64,000 bases of DNA from Leishmania donovani (GCF_000227135.1 NC_018255.1:839437-903436), one strand, 5' to 3'; positions 10,073 to 20,598 are shown, counted from the first letter of the stretch. Numbers and translations: made by a program. The notes: generated by a model from the letters alone, not told the origin.

Positions 10073-10856
10073 GAACGGTGGCCTTGGACCATCGGTGGCT
10101 ACCGGGTCCATGAGTCTCAGTGCCACGCACGTAGCCTTGTTAGCAGCGGAGATGCTCGTGCAGAGTGCAAGGTGCTGCAGCACACCACTTTCCCCCTTTT
10201 TTGTGAGAAGGATTGGTGAGGTTTCGACGAACTCCTGCGCTCGGTTGAGTTGGCACCTTTTTTTTCCGCTTTGTCTGTTTCCGCTATGGCGGGAGCGGGG
10301 CACTTCGACTTTGCATTCTCTCCAAATTCGTTTGCTCCCTGCCTGAAACTACTGTTGTCATCGTTCCCGTTGTTGCGCAGTGCTACCGTGATCGAATGAC
10401 ATCTATTGAATTCTTCTACTTATTACTGCGAACAGTTTTCTAGCAGTGATCACCAAAGAAAGGGAGATGCTGGTGCCGACAAACAGCACCAAAAAAAGAA
10501 GGAAAACAGAGGTCGGGTGGCTCTGAGACGTTGTCTTGAGCACTTTCGCGCCTCACTGAGGCAATCGTGGCGGTGAGATGCTTTGCCGATGCTTTCCTCT
10601 GCCGTCGCGACAGAGAATCAAGAGTGCTGTGTGCGTGCTAGCTGACCCGAAGCTGTCCTTCTGAGGCAAGCTCCCTTCACGCGCACGCTCTTTTCAGCTA
10701 CTAATACTCCCCTCTTCCATTTCTGCCTGCGACACTTTCCGTATCCTCGCCGGATTCCTTTGAATCTTGCTCAGCTCAGTTCTGTCTTTTTTTGCTTCCG
10801 TAAGAGGCACCACGTCAGAAATCATCCCTGAATTCTGCTGCGCGCTCCAACGGGCA
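10073..10856 (+). other. Spacer between second cullin and rhodanese pseudogene
   Basis: No gene is seen. It contains pyrimidine-rich stretches (about 10185-10270 and 10685-10800) that look like 3'-UTR and former splice-signal sequence. The second tract precedes the decayed rhodanese gene and may be its relict trans-splice signal. Confidence 0.4.
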
Positions 10857-11405
10857 GTGATACACAACATCGACGAGAAGGCTGCGCACGACCTCCTCGG
10901 CAAGGGTCAAGTGTTTCTCCTGGATGTGCGAGAGACATCTGAGTACCGGCGCGAGCAACTTGACGGCGCCCATCTTTCTCCCCCTTGACCTCTCACGTAG
11001 AACAGGTTTTGAGCACGGGGGGGGGAGAGTAAGAACGCTACTCTCTGTGTTTACTGTTCCTTCGGAGGTTGCTTCTCGTTCGGAAGCAGTAAAGCTGTAG
11101 AGTTTCTCAAGAAGTCAAGTGCCACATGGGGCGATGTGACCGTGTACAACGTCGTCGGTGGCATGCCCGCGTGACGTATGACGGGATATCCCGTTCTCCA
11201 GGGTAAGAAGTCCACCCTCCCCATCGTTTGGCAAGCTCATCTGAAAGCCAACGCGTTGATCCTATCCGGGCCGCCGCTCTCACATTTCTACCACCCCAGG
11301 TTCATTGTTGCCCTACTCTGCGTTAGCTGCAGCCTATTTCTCTCTGGCGCTACCGACTTTTGCGGGATAGCGTTGCTGCTTCAGAAGCTTCCGTACAACC
11401 ACTGA
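10857..11405 (+). pseudogene. Decayed rhodanese-DUF2892 (YgaP-like) gene
   Basis: Three pieces of one protein remain in order. (1) 10857-10985: a rhodanese N-terminal part including GKGQVFLLDVRETSEYR. (2) About 11080-11171: SKAVEFLKK, then VTVYNVVGGMPA, the end of the rhodanese fold. (3) 11175-11405: GYPV followed by a hydrophobic tail with ATDFCGIALLLQKLPYN, the signature of the DUF2892 membrane domain fused to rhodanese in bacterial YgaP-type proteins. Damage: a TGA after MPA at 11172-11174 where the family has Trp; stop codons at 10986, 10998 and 11010 in the same frame; and a shifted frame between about 10984 and 11020 (LTSHVEQVLSTG readable one frame over), which returns near a G9 run at 11017-11025. 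The original ATG is not evident (GTG at 10857). Bacterial origin by transfer is inferred from the architecture. Confidence 0.75.
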
Positions 11406-12497
11406 GGGGATACAGCAAGGAAAGGCACTACAAATCTGTTGATCATCTTGCTCTCTGCTCTCCAGATAAAGCACGAACCACACAATCCTTCTCTGGGTTG
11501 TGGAAACAAAACTGACTCTTGCGTATACCTAACGCCTTCCCATTCTTTTTTTTTGTTGCTAACTTGTTGAGCGCTCGACTTATTGTTCCCAAATGAAAAT
11601 CGCAACTGGAAGACCCGATGGAATAATGAGCAACACTTTTCTCCCTTAGTGGCATACGCACTACCTCGTCTGCACACGCCAGCGCAGACTCGCTTACCAG
11701 TGGCCATCGCTCACAGGTGCGTGTCCCCTCTTTCCAACGAGACCGTAAGCCTGTGCACAAGACCCTCTTCTGTGTCAGCATTTACTCGCTAGAACGCAAC
11801 GCCTCTTCCTTCTTTGTTTTCCCATCCTTTCCGCCCTCCACTTTCTGCACTCAAACTTTGCCCACCACCTACCTGGGTGTTCGTCCTTTTTCAGCGCGGT
11901 GCGTTGCATCCACACACTGTAACGCGGTGCGTCGTCGTTCTTTTACGTAGGTGCACAAGGCAATTAGCATTACGCAGCCCACAATCTTGCTGTGCTCTAG
12001 CGGAACAACATCACAGAAGAATCACTAAAGCCTTTGCTCTTTTCAAAAAGTAACTGCGTTGTATTTGTTCTTAGGTCCCTTCTCTCTCTGATGATGCCGG
12101 CCACCTCACCGCAGTATCACGGTGCAATACCCATTCTGTGGTGAAGCCGATAACCGGGAGCCTGGCCTCGGGTACGGTTGTGGTCTCTTGGTTCTGACGG
12201 ACAATTTTGGGCTGGTGCCGTGCGGAAGAGACATGCGATCATGACCACGTTTGCACCAGCTCACTACACATCGTTCCGGCGATGCAACGAATCTACTCCT
12301 TCACCTACTGTTTTTCTGCTTGTGCTGCGCTGCGGTGATGCTGAGTGTGACCATGAACCTAGCCTACGCTGCATGCAGTGGCGTTGAAATGGACACAAAG
12401 ACGCCAAGCGGTGTTTGTGGGCCCGGTTCCCCCACATAGCCGACGTGTGGCAGAGGCAGGTGAACTGCGGTTGTGTATCTGTCTATTTGCTGACATG
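11406..12497 (+). other. Spacer without recognisable gene
   Basis: Mixed-composition DNA with pyrimidine-rich stretches (about 11730-11870 and 12060-12090). Short frames only, none with a domain or credible codon pattern. It may include the 3' UTR of the former rhodanese gene. Confidence 0.4.
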
Positions 12498-13062
12498 TTT
12501 GTTCAACCATGAACACGTTAGAAGAAATACGTGTCCATGCCGCCACACAACAAGAGCTAAGCTCATCTCTGCCCGGCCGGTCACAGGCCCCGTCGCGCGG
12601 CGCGAGGCAGCCGTAGGCACACGAGGTGCAGCAATGCCCAGACCCGGTCATCGGTGCATGGCTTCTGCCTCGAACCTTACCCACCCCCGCCCCACAGGTC
12701 GCCCCACAGCCACGCACATTATGCTGGCCATCACCCGGGGCATCCCTCTCGGGGGGGCCCAGGCTCACCCCGCCCCCAGTGGGCAGTGAGGGCCGGGGGT
12801 GGGACGCGTTCGAGTCACGCCGACACTCCGCCCATCCTGTGGATGGCGAAAACGTGTGCGCGGTCGCGGGTCGCTCCGGCGCCACGCCATCCAGCACCGG
12901 ACACTGCGGGCATCGGCAGTGATACATCGCTCTGACGTCCCTACGTCACGCGCGCCTGACCCTGTCACCACCAGAGGTGGTTGTGCAGTGGCAGGAATAG
13001 GGGCTGCTTGGCTTCCCCACAGAGAGAGTGGGCACTGGGCCCAGATACCACGCTGAGGTGTC
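12498..13062 (-). mobile_element. SIDER-like retroposon, copy C (inverted)
   Basis: Reverse complement of copy B, nearly identical throughout (about 12530-13062). At the sense 3' end the block tttgttcaac (12499-12508) is separated from cgtgtccatgc by about 21 extra bases that copy B lacks. In copy B the two are joined. Antisense to the + strand genes. The apparent proteins in this block are shadows. Confidence 0.75.
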
Positions 13063-13904
13063 ACCTATGTTATCAGGGACAATGGACTTTAGGTGAGGAG
13101 CGCAATCAAGCACAGTGCAGCAAAGGTGCTGTTTAGGGTCTAGCTGTGCGAGGTAAAGAGAGGCGCGCAGTCTTCACTACCTGCTCAGCTGTTTCGAGGG
13201 GGAAGAAATTGCGAAGCTGGTTTCACTGTTGCGTCTCTGATGTGGGGCGAGCTCGTGCACTCACCTCTGTCGAATGCTCAGTTGTTAGAGCACATCACAG
13301 CGCCAGGCTGCAATCAGCACTATCGAGACAACAAAAGAGCTTTACAGAGAAAAACAATATTGCGCATTTCCAACTCGCTAGTGATGATGCAAGTGGAGGT
13401 CGGATGGGGCGAAGGACTGTCACCGTGCTCGCTCGTCTCCGGTTGTCAGATGACGGGTCCTTCGGGGGGCTCTTCACAGGCGATTACTCATTCGAAGTGT
13501 AGCAGCTGCCACGTGCAGCAAGTCTGGCAGGCGTTCTCAATGGCCCGACTTCCACGCTAAAAAAAGCGTTGCATTTGCTGTGGTTGGCGTCTATCCAAAC
13601 CTCATCAGATACCTCCGCCCTTCTCTTTTATGAATTGCTCTCTCTCTGGTGAACCCTCTCTCTTCTTCCCACTCATGCATATCAGCGTACCGACCTTGTT
13701 GGCGCTCGTAGTACCTCGCCCTTCTTGAGCAGGCGCACCCTCTCCCTCGCCGGCAGCTCGCTTCTTCCACAATCTGCCTACTGTAACACCTGTTGATCTC
13801 GCACGCTCAATACTACTTCCGAAACCGTGTCACAACACTCGTTGAGAGCTCTGGCAAGCAGGAGCAAACAGAAGTGCCTTTTCTTCGACCTCTTTGAAAG
13901 AAAA
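13063..13904 (+). other. Spacer upstream of dynein light chain
   Basis: No gene is seen. It ends in a strong pyrimidine-rich stretch (about 13615-13780), the likely trans-splice signal for the dynein light chain mRNA. Confidence 0.45.
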
Positions 13905-14177
13905 ATGACGCAAGTACCTGGCGCGACGGTGAAGCTATCCGAGATGCCTAAGGAGATGGAGAACTTTGCCATTTTCTGTGCACAGGAGGGGCTCGCGAAA
14001 CTGCGAACTGCGCAGGAGCTGGCCAGCTTTATTCGAAAGGAGTTCGAAAAAAAGTATGGCCCGACGTGGAACTGCTTTGTTGGCCGGAACTTTGGTAGCT
14101 TTGTCACGCACGAAGAGGGCAACTACGTGTACTTCTACGTTGGTCAAACCGGTGTTCTGCTTTTCAAGTCGTCTTAG
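13905..14177 (+). CDS. Dynein light chain, LC8 family
   Basis: 90 residues, the family length (about 89-90). LC8 dimers bind short motifs in dynein intermediate chains and many other partners in cytoplasmic, axonemal and intraflagellar dyneins. The hallmark segment is present: IRKEFEKKYGPTW, then CFVGRNFGSFVTHE, then YFYVGQTGVLLFKS at the C-terminus. The open frame extends upstream to 13827, but the conserved family N-terminus begins shortly after the ATG at 13905, so that start is chosen. Trypanosomatids carry several LC8 paralogues; which one this is cannot be told by eye. Confidence 0.95.
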   Translation: MTQVPGATVKLSEMPKEMENFAIFCAQEGLAKLRTAQELASFIRKEFEKKYGPTWNCFVGRNFGSFVTHEEGNYVYFYVGQTGVLLFKSS

Positions 14178-14878
14178 TGATTTTTGGCGAATGGCATAGT
14201 GCACACACACACACACTCACACACACACACACACGTGCAGAGTGTGTTGCCAATGTCCGCGATGCCCGCGAAGTGAAGCTGCTCCGTGTGACACGTCGGT
14301 GACCGCGAACTACGTGCGAGCCTTTTTACAGCTCGTTCATAGCCGTACGTGGTACTGCTTTGCCAAATTTTCCATCCCTTGCATAAAAGGGCATGAATGA
14401 TGTAAATGAGTGTGTCCTGGTGTCTGTGTCTTTCCGCGTGGATTACACGTGCCCCACGCGCGGGTAGTCAACCCCCAAACGAAAAAGAACAAAGGAGGTG
14501 AGTAAATTGAAGACAGCGCTCATGTGCTGCACCAGAAAACCTGTCTTGTCATGCGTGTTGTGTCTTCTGTGTTGTGTGTGCCTAGGGGCGCAGCGATCAG
14601 CTGACCTCAAAAGAAGAGGCCTACTTTGAACCCGCTGAGATGCTTTTTTTGGGGCGCAAGGCACTCCGCGTGTGCCATCAGAGATTGCTCACAAAGGGAA
14701 TGTGATGGACGGAGAGTGTGCCGTCGTGTTTTTTTTCCTTTCTTGTGCCGTGACTCATACTCATCTATTTCTTTTCGCCTCCACCTACTCACTCCTTCAC
14801 CCCTTTTCCCCTGTCGACGAAAAGGCACAAAAATGCAGAAAGCAAGGGCTGACAGGGACAGCTGGAGTAGGTGTATCC
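14178..14878 (+). other. Intergenic region with CA repeat and an upstream mini-ORF
   Basis: A (CA)n microsatellite with one interruption lies at about 14202-14234, just after the dynein light chain stop. A pyrimidine-rich tract at about 14760-14815 followed by AG (about 14824) is the probable splice acceptor for the MutY gene. The first ATG after it (14833) opens a 22-codon frame ending at 14901, which overlaps the chosen MutY start in another frame. Confidence 0.45.
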
Positions 14879-16384
14879 ATGTCCCGCGGATCCGCTTGTA
14901 AGCAGAGCATGCGCGGCGAGTGGCTCACCCCGCTTGGCAGCTTCGCCACGCACGAGTATTACCGCTCTGTTCAAGAGGAAGTTATCGCGTGGTGGCGGCA
15001 GCACCAGCGCCAAGACCTCCCATGGCGGCAAACGCTCCCTCGTGGCAGCGGTGACTTAAGCGGAGCGGTCGACGGGGAGAAGCACCGTACAAGTGCTACC
15101 ACGGCACGTTATGATCCATACCAGGTATGGGTGTCTGAGGTAATGTCGCAGCAAACACGCATGGAGACTGTCATACCGTACTACGCCGCGTGGATGAAGA
15201 AGTTTCCGTCGATTGAGGCGCTCGCAGCTTCAACTGAGGACGAGGTGAAATCTGTGTGGGCAGGCATGGGGTACTATCGTCGAGCTATGTACCTGCGCAA
15301 AGGGGCGAAGTACCTCCTCGAGCGGCCCAAGGAGAGGGAGGCAACCGCGACGGCTTGTATGCCGTCTTCCCAAGAGGAACTCTTGAAAGTCCCTGGGATA
15401 GGCCCATACACATCGGCTGCCATCGCCTCCATGTGCTTCGGCGAACCTGTGTGCTCTGTGGACGGTAATGTGATACGCGTCCTGAGTCGTCTCCGCGGCG
15501 AGCGAGATTTCGATCCCAAAGTTCCGGCGAATGTCAAAGAGGCGGCGGCGTGGGGGCAGCAGCTCATGGGCAACTCACCCACCACCTCCGCCGTGGTTTG
15601 CCAAGACCCGAGCGCTTTGAATCAGGGACTGATGGAGCTGGGTGCGTCGGTGTGTCGCCCGAGTGGAGCGCCGCTCTGCACCTCATGTCCCTTACAGAGG
15701 TTTTGCTGCGCCAGCGCGCTGCTGCGGGGTGGCGACATTGAGGCGATCGAGGGTGTCATCCCGGCTCGTGCAGCGAAAATGGCGAAGCGCAGCGCACGCA
15801 AGCTTTGTGTTGTGCACGAGATGTCGGCGAGCCGAATCGGTGACGCCAGGCGTTTTGTAGTCGTTCGCCGTCCAGCTAACGGGCTGCTGGGTGGCATGCT
15901 CGAGTTCCCTACCGTGAACGCATTCGCAGCAGATGACGAGGAGGCCATCGTGCCTTTGCTGAAGCACCCACTGAGCGTGCTGACATGGAAAGCGAGGGCG
16001 AGGCCAACATCTGCCAGGTTGTGTGGAAACGTTCGACACATATTCAGTCACATTGTCATGGATGTGGAGGTCGTTCACGTGCAATGGCCTGCTGACGCCG
16101 ATGGAGCTGCCCTGCTCAAGAGGGTCGCAGAGGTGGTGGATGGCCACAGCGCGGGCGACTGCTGCAACGAACTCCCTGCAGCTGCGCGGATCTTCCTAAT
16201 GTCGGAAGCGGACCTGAGGGAGAACGCGCCGAGTCGCCTAATGCTGAAAGTGCTCCAGAAGGTATCTTCTGTGGAGGTCAAGCAAGTGCGCATCAGCAGA
16301 ACTGGGAAGCGAGCTATCCAGGAGAGTTCTGAAGCCTTGTCCCCGCACAAGAGGGTGGCGAGGAGAGAGCGGGCGCGCTCTTAA
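14879..16384 (+). CDS. MUTY: Adenine DNA glycosylase (MutY/MUTYH)
   Basis: 501 residues from the first in-frame ATG after the splice signal. MutY removes adenine mispaired with 8-oxoguanine in base-excision repair, in the nucleus and possibly the mitochondrion. Seen: the helix YQVWVSEVMSQQT with catalytic Glu87; the helix-hairpin-helix LLKVPGIGPYTSAAIAS; catalytic Asp195 in VDGNVIRVLSRLRGE; and a four-Cys iron-sulfur cluster Cys259-x7-Cys267-x2-Cys270-x5-Cys276. The usual MutY spacing is C-x6-C-x2-C-x5-C, so one residue is added. A NUDIX-like 8-oxoG recognition domain follows (about 310-450, with GLLGGMLEFP and an RHIFSHI motif). The Lys/Arg-rich C-terminus (IRISRTGKR-like, SPHKRVARRERARS) could be a nuclear signal. 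The open frame continues upstream to 14672 only via non-ATG codons. Confidence 0.95.
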   Translation: MSRGSACKQSMRGEWLTPLGSFATHEYYRSVQEEVIAWWRQHQRQDLPWRQTLPRGSGDLSGAVDGEKHRTSATTARYDPYQVWVSEVMSQQTRMETVIPYYAAWMKKFPSIEALAASTEDEVKSVWAGMGYYRRAMYLRKGAKYLLERPKEREATATACMPSSQEELLKVPGIGPYTSAAIASMCFGEPVCSVDGNVIRVLSRLRGERDFDPKVPANVKEAAAWGQQLMGNSPTTSAVVCQDPSALNQGLMELGASVCRPSGAPLCTSCPLQRFCCASALLRGGDIEAIEGVIPARAAKMAKRSARKLCVVHEMSASRIGDARRFVVVRRPANGLLGGMLEFPTVNAFAADDEEAIVPLLKHPLSVLTWKARARPTSARLCGNVRHIFSHIVMDVEVVHVQWPADADGAALLKRVAEVVDGHSAGDCCNELPAAARIFLMSEADLRENAPSRLMLKVLQKVSSVEVKQVRISRTGKRAIQESSEALSPHKRVARRERARS

Positions 16385-16887
16385 ACACGTCCTCGAAGAC
16401 CATCCGCTCGGTTCGACGCATACACCAGCGTTTGAAAGAAGCATCGACACATGGCCTCTTTTTCTTACAGTACCCTTTTCCTTTCTCTCCGTATTTGATT
16501 CGGATTATCGCCCCCTGGGGAACATCGGTAGCGGTAAGGTCCACGTGACAGCGGCGTGCAAGGATGAGGTGACCGAGGGTTTCCTCTTCGCGCTTCCTTC
16601 ACGATCAGCGCTGGATTCATGCGCCGGGGCGCACTCCCCGATCATGAAGGTGCCAGTCGATGCTATCCTTGCACTGTGAATCGCTGATGGGGATTATTTC
16701 TCACACGAGATGCAACAGGATGAGCGTCTCCCTCAACCCTTCGCCACATCTTTGTATTTCTCCCTTCTCTTCGCACTCATCTGCCACACTTTTTTTCTTC
16801 TTTCCACTCTGACTTTTTCTCTTGGTACTCGTCCGCCTCGCGCTTCTCCGCGCACTGTACACGAAGCGGAAATCACAGTCCACAGCC
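16385..16887 (+). other. Spacer between MutY and kelch gene
   Basis: No gene is seen. A pyrimidine tract at about 16748-16828, with its first following AG near 16866, is the likely splice signal for the kelch-like gene. Confidence 0.45.
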
Positions 16888-19392
16888 ATGCAAAGCTGGT
16901 ACGAGTTCGGCTACGACGGATTTCCGTCTGGCGAGCAACGTCGCCGCTTCTATCGCCAGCGCGACGACCCATGCGACAGCGAGGAGGAGCGCGACTACGA
17001 CGACAAAACAAATGACCGTCCCATCTTCTACTACCCGCTCCGGGCGAGCGAGGAAGGAATCCAGTCTTCCTCAGTTTCTTTGTCACCGTCGACCGCATCT
17101 GGCGAGGATGATAGAGGTGGGTATGCGACGGATGACGAAGTGCCCCGGACGCGACCAGGTAGTGCTTACTCCTCTCGCCGCTCAAGGCGCGCTCGGCGGG
17201 TGTCGCACAAGGGGTCGTCGCTAGACTGCTTGCTGCACACCACGTTGTACGAGGACATGCCCGCGTGGTACGGATCCAGCAGCGTCACTCTAACTTCCCC
17301 CGGCTTGCCACACGGGGTGTACACTCTCCAGCACGGCGGCGCCCCGTGCGTTTCCCCCTTCGCTGTATCGAACCAGTTCAGCTTGTGGCGTTGGTGCTTG
17401 CTGCCAGCGACAGTCGCCTCGACGCCGCAGAACGAGGCTTCCGGCAACATCCACTGTGTGCGCCTCGTAGATGATCCATCATTGCTGTCGCGCTTGCAGT
17501 GGAGCGCCCTTCACCCGGCGTTGCGTCTTGGCCACACCTCGACGCTGCAGGCGCCTCCTCGAATCGGACATTGTGCCGTACCCTTGACGTGCCTTGACGC
17601 GCCAGTGCTGCAGTACTTTCTCTCTGACCACAGCCAAGGCTCTCACGAGACAGAGGTAACTCGCCTTGCTACTACAGCAGGTTGCTGCAGCAAAAAGGCT
17701 CTTGATAGCATACCAGTACTCCTCGCAGACAGCGACGTGGATCTTAACGTGTCTCTCGTCGTCGGCGGGGCGTCGCATCTGGTGGATATGTCCAATAGCA
17801 GTGGAGCGGGCAGTCTTCACGGCAGCAATGGTGTTCGCGGGCTTTTGCCCGAGGTCGACAGCATCGCTTTCAGAGGACCAAACCTTGACCGTGTGGCGAT
17901 TGATGGATCGCACATTCTTTCCCACCCCGCGCTGTGCCTTACCCTGCTCGCCCACTCCGCTGCTCAGCCACGCCAGCATACCGTTTACTTTTCACTCGAT
18001 GGCCCGTCCGTGTCGGCTCTGTCCCCCAGGGCGTTCGCCACGCTGACGCCGTGGCCTGACGCCAATGGTGAGCAGTTCGCCCTCAGTTCCTTTGCGTACA
18101 TTGGCGGCACTGACAACGGCCGCGATCCGCTCTCCTACCTTGAGGTGGAGCTGTTCCAGCTGAACCTCGACACATGGGTGTGGAGTAGCAATCCTGTTTC
18201 CACGTACGGCGCAAAGCCGCCTCCACGCTTCGGACACTCCGTCACGATGGTGAAAGAAGATGCGTGCCTGCTGATGCTTGGCGGCGTTGGGGCTGGTCGC
18301 ACGTACCTGAACGATCTTCACGTACTGGATCTGAGAACCCGGGTCTGGCGAGAGGTGTTCATCCCGCTCGGCGTGGACATGCCGCGTCGCGCCTTCTTCA
18401 CGGCAGCGGTGCTGACGTTGCCCGACACCCCTCTGCGAGACAGAAGCAGTGGCGCGCACGCCGCTCTTGCCGACTTCGATGACAACACGTTTGCGCGACG
18501 TGCGGCAGCGACTTTAGCACGCCAATTAACCCCCTTTTCACGGTCGGGGCAGGGTACTTCGCCGCCGCCACCTGTAGCGCAGCAAGGCTCTAGCATCGAG
18601 GACGAAGGCGAGTGTGACGATGGCGTTTGGCCTGCGAGGGTCACGGCTGCACGGTCCAGAGGTGCACTGGTAGTTTTGGGTGGTGAGTGCGAGGGGAAGC
18701 CGGTGACCTCTGCATGGGCATGCATCCTGCGCAACGGCAGCTGGCGTCACCTTGCTTTCCCTCTCCGCACGCAGCCTCACTTCTCGCATGTGGCGCGCTC
18801 CGCTATGCTGACCGAGGCGGACGCGGAGCGCGCCAGCAGCACCCTGTCACGAACCGACTTCCGCACAGCGATGCAGGCGCTGATGGAGCGGGTGCCGCAC
18901 CCTAGCGCGCCCACCGCTTTTGATTCTCTCGGCCACTCAAATATGACGCACGAACCGTATATGGCCGTGTGCCATGGTTCTCTAGCGCAGGCGGTACTGC
19001 TCCCTTCAGACGCCGGAGCTGCCGAGCGCCTTGTGCTGAATGGAGGCTCGCAGGGGCTTCCAGTGAGCGTGGTGTCGGAGATGAGCTTCATGGGGACAAG
19101 TTTGAGGGACGATGCCTCACTGTGGCTACTGACGTCACGGCAGCAAAGCTCGCTGCCGTCTGCGCTCTGCAAACGCGTCCAGCATTTGCACATCCTCTTC
19201 TTTCGCAAGAACGCGGGGCTCTCGCGTGCGGCGCAATCGATGCTGCAGCCCGACAAGGATAAGGCAGCACTGCCCGGCCCTCTCTCTGCCGAAGACGTGC
19301 GCTTCAATCACTTTTTGAGCAATTGTGTACTGGACGGGCAGCTGACGGAGTGGACGCGACTGGCCCGCAAGCGCCTGCGTGAGGAGTCGTGA
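16888..19392 (+). CDS. Kelch-like (galactose oxidase/kelch beta-propeller) protein
   Basis: 834 residues. The N-terminal about 100 residues are charged and Ser-rich and look disordered. Around residues 390-500 there are kelch-type repeats: a strand pattern ending in LNLDTWVWS, then PPPRFGHSVTMV, LLMLGGVG, YLNDLHVLDLRTRVWREV. A further unit appears later (GALVVLGGECEG, SAWACILRNGSWRHL). Kelch propellers bind proteins; no catalytic domain is visible. The first ATG after the splice signal is used; the longer frame starts on TTG. No specific homologue is recognised. Pathway and location are unknown. Confidence 0.75.
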   Translation: MQSWYEFGYDGFPSGEQRRRFYRQRDDPCDSEEERDYDDKTNDRPIFYYPLRASEEGIQSSSVSLSPSTASGEDDRGGYATDDEVPRTRPGSAYSSRRSRRARRVSHKGSSLDCLLHTTLYEDMPAWYGSSSVTLTSPGLPHGVYTLQHGGAPCVSPFAVSNQFSLWRWCLLPATVASTPQNEASGNIHCVRLVDDPSLLSRLQWSALHPALRLGHTSTLQAPPRIGHCAVPLTCLDAPVLQYFLSDHSQGSHETEVTRLATTAGCCSKKALDSIPVLLADSDVDLNVSLVVGGASHLVDMSNSSGAGSLHGSNGVRGLLPEVDSIAFRGPNLDRVAIDGSHILSHPALCLTLLAHSAAQPRQHTVYFSLDGPSVSALSPRAFATLTPWPDANGEQFALSSFAYIGGTDNGRDPLSYLEVELFQLNLDTWVWSSNPVSTYGAKPPPRFGHSVTMVKEDACLLMLGGVGAGRTYLNDLHVLDLRTRVWREVFIPLGVDMPRRAFFTAAVLTLPDTPLRDRSSGAHAALADFDDNTFARRAAATLARQLTPFSRSGQGTSPPPPVAQQGSSIEDEGECDDGVWPARVTAARSRGALVVLGGECEGKPVTSAWACILRNGSWRHLAFPLRTQPHFSHVARSAMLTEADAERASSTLSRTDFRTAMQALMERVPHPSAPTAFDSLGHSNMTHEPYMAVCHGSLAQAVLLPSDAGAAERLVLNGGSQGLPVSVVSEMSFMGTSLRDDASLWLLTSRQQSSLPSALCKRVQHLHILFFRKNAGLSRAAQSMLQPDKDKAALPGPLSAEDVRFNHFLSNCVLDGQLTEWTRLARKRLREES

Positions 19393-19866
19393 ATGAGCGG
19401 GCGCGCCGAGACGAAACGCCTGCGCGTGTGCACGCGGGGATGCGGTGGCGACTGTCTTGCGCTCTTCCTCGATTTGTTCATGACAGACGCGCCTCGCATC
19501 GTTTTCCGGTTTTACTGCGGCAGCACGTCGTAAAGAGAGGAAGAAACACACAACACAGTAAAGAAGCACATGCAGGGACGGTGTAGGACTCCAAAGCAGC
19601 ACAAGGGGAGGGGAGAGAAGTGCCCGCCCTCTCTCTTTCCTTGGCGACATCAGCAAAAGTGTAGCACACGTGGCATCCACCCCTTCCCCGTCGCCAGGCT
19701 CTCTCCCTCTCTTGGCAGTGTACACCTCTCCTCACCTCATGTTGGTGGAAAAGGCTGTATCCCCTGCACGCAGCTCGCCGCATGTCTTCTCTTAGTGAGC
19801 GCACGGCGCTGCTTTGCGGTGCTGTATCCGTGTCCCTTCACTTCCTCCTCTTTTTTCCCCCTGTCC
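19393..19866 (+). other. Spacer upstream of methyltransferase gene
   Basis: No gene is seen. The pyrimidine-rich stretch at about 19827-19862 runs almost up to the chosen ATG. The next ATG (19900) is therefore a possible alternative start for the methyltransferase. Confidence 0.4.
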
Positions 19867-20598
19867 ATGGTGCCACGCCAGTACCGACCCAAGGCAAACA
19901 TGCTTGCGCTCGTCTCCGATCAAGTGAAGTCGCTCCGGTCGCTGGTGTACGACACCTGCATCGTACCGATGACCTCACGGTGGTACCGGGAGGTGCTACT
20001 GGAGTGCCCGACGAATAGCGTCATGCTGGACATCGGCATCGGCACCGCTGCAAGCCTCATCGCCAACCGTGATATTATCGTGAGCAAGAAGATGACGGTA
20101 ACAGGAGTAGACTACGACCTTGCCTACGTGCGCAGCGCTCAAATGAACGTCGCAGCGTGTGGCGGCCGGTTGCAGGATCTGGTGAGGATCGAGCAGGCGG
20201 ACATCCACGACTATAACAAGTCGCATACAAAGAAGTTCGACATCCTTTACTTTTCGGGAAGCTTCATGATCATTCCGTCGCAGGTGGGTGCGCTGCGGCA
20301 CTGTGTGCAGATGCTCCGTAGTCCAGTGCCCCAGGTGCCGGGAGGATGCAACATCTTCTTCACACAAACCTTCGAAAGGCGCACGTTCATTGGCCAGTAC
20401 GTCACACCGCTCGTGAAGCGCGTGCTGAAGGTGATCACAACAATCGACTTTGGCGAGGTGACGTACGAGGATGAATTCCGCGCCGCCCTTGAAGAGGCGG
20501 ATGTGGAGATTGTGGGTGTGAAGCCTATCCATGCCTCGTATTATCGAACCCAAGCGCTTGTTATGGCTCGTCCACGCGTGACAATGGAGCATGAGTGA
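19867..20598 (+). CDS. Class I SAM-dependent methyltransferase (UbiE-like fold)
   Basis: 243 residues. Motif I for S-adenosylmethionine binding is VMLDIGIGTAASL (about 52-64). It is followed by the acidic strand VTGVDYD, a second acidic strand RIEQADIHD, and the post-motif strand FDILYFSGSFMII, in the order of a Rossmann-type class I methyltransferase. The substrate cannot be read from the sequence; general similarity is to UbiE/small-molecule enzymes. The start at 19867 (MVPRQYRPK) gives a compact protein. The frame extends upstream to 19570, but that part is Pro/Cys-rich spacer translation. No signal peptide or membrane span is evident. Confidence 0.8.
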   Translation: MVPRQYRPKANMLALVSDQVKSLRSLVYDTCIVPMTSRWYREVLLECPTNSVMLDIGIGTAASLIANRDIIVSKKMTVTGVDYDLAYVRSAQMNVAACGGRLQDLVRIEQADIHDYNKSHTKKFDILYFSGSFMIIPSQVGALRHCVQMLRSPVPQVPGGCNIFFTQTFERRTFIGQYVTPLVKRVLKVITTIDFGEVTYEDEFRAALEEADVEIVGVKPIHASYYRTQALVMARPRVTMEHE

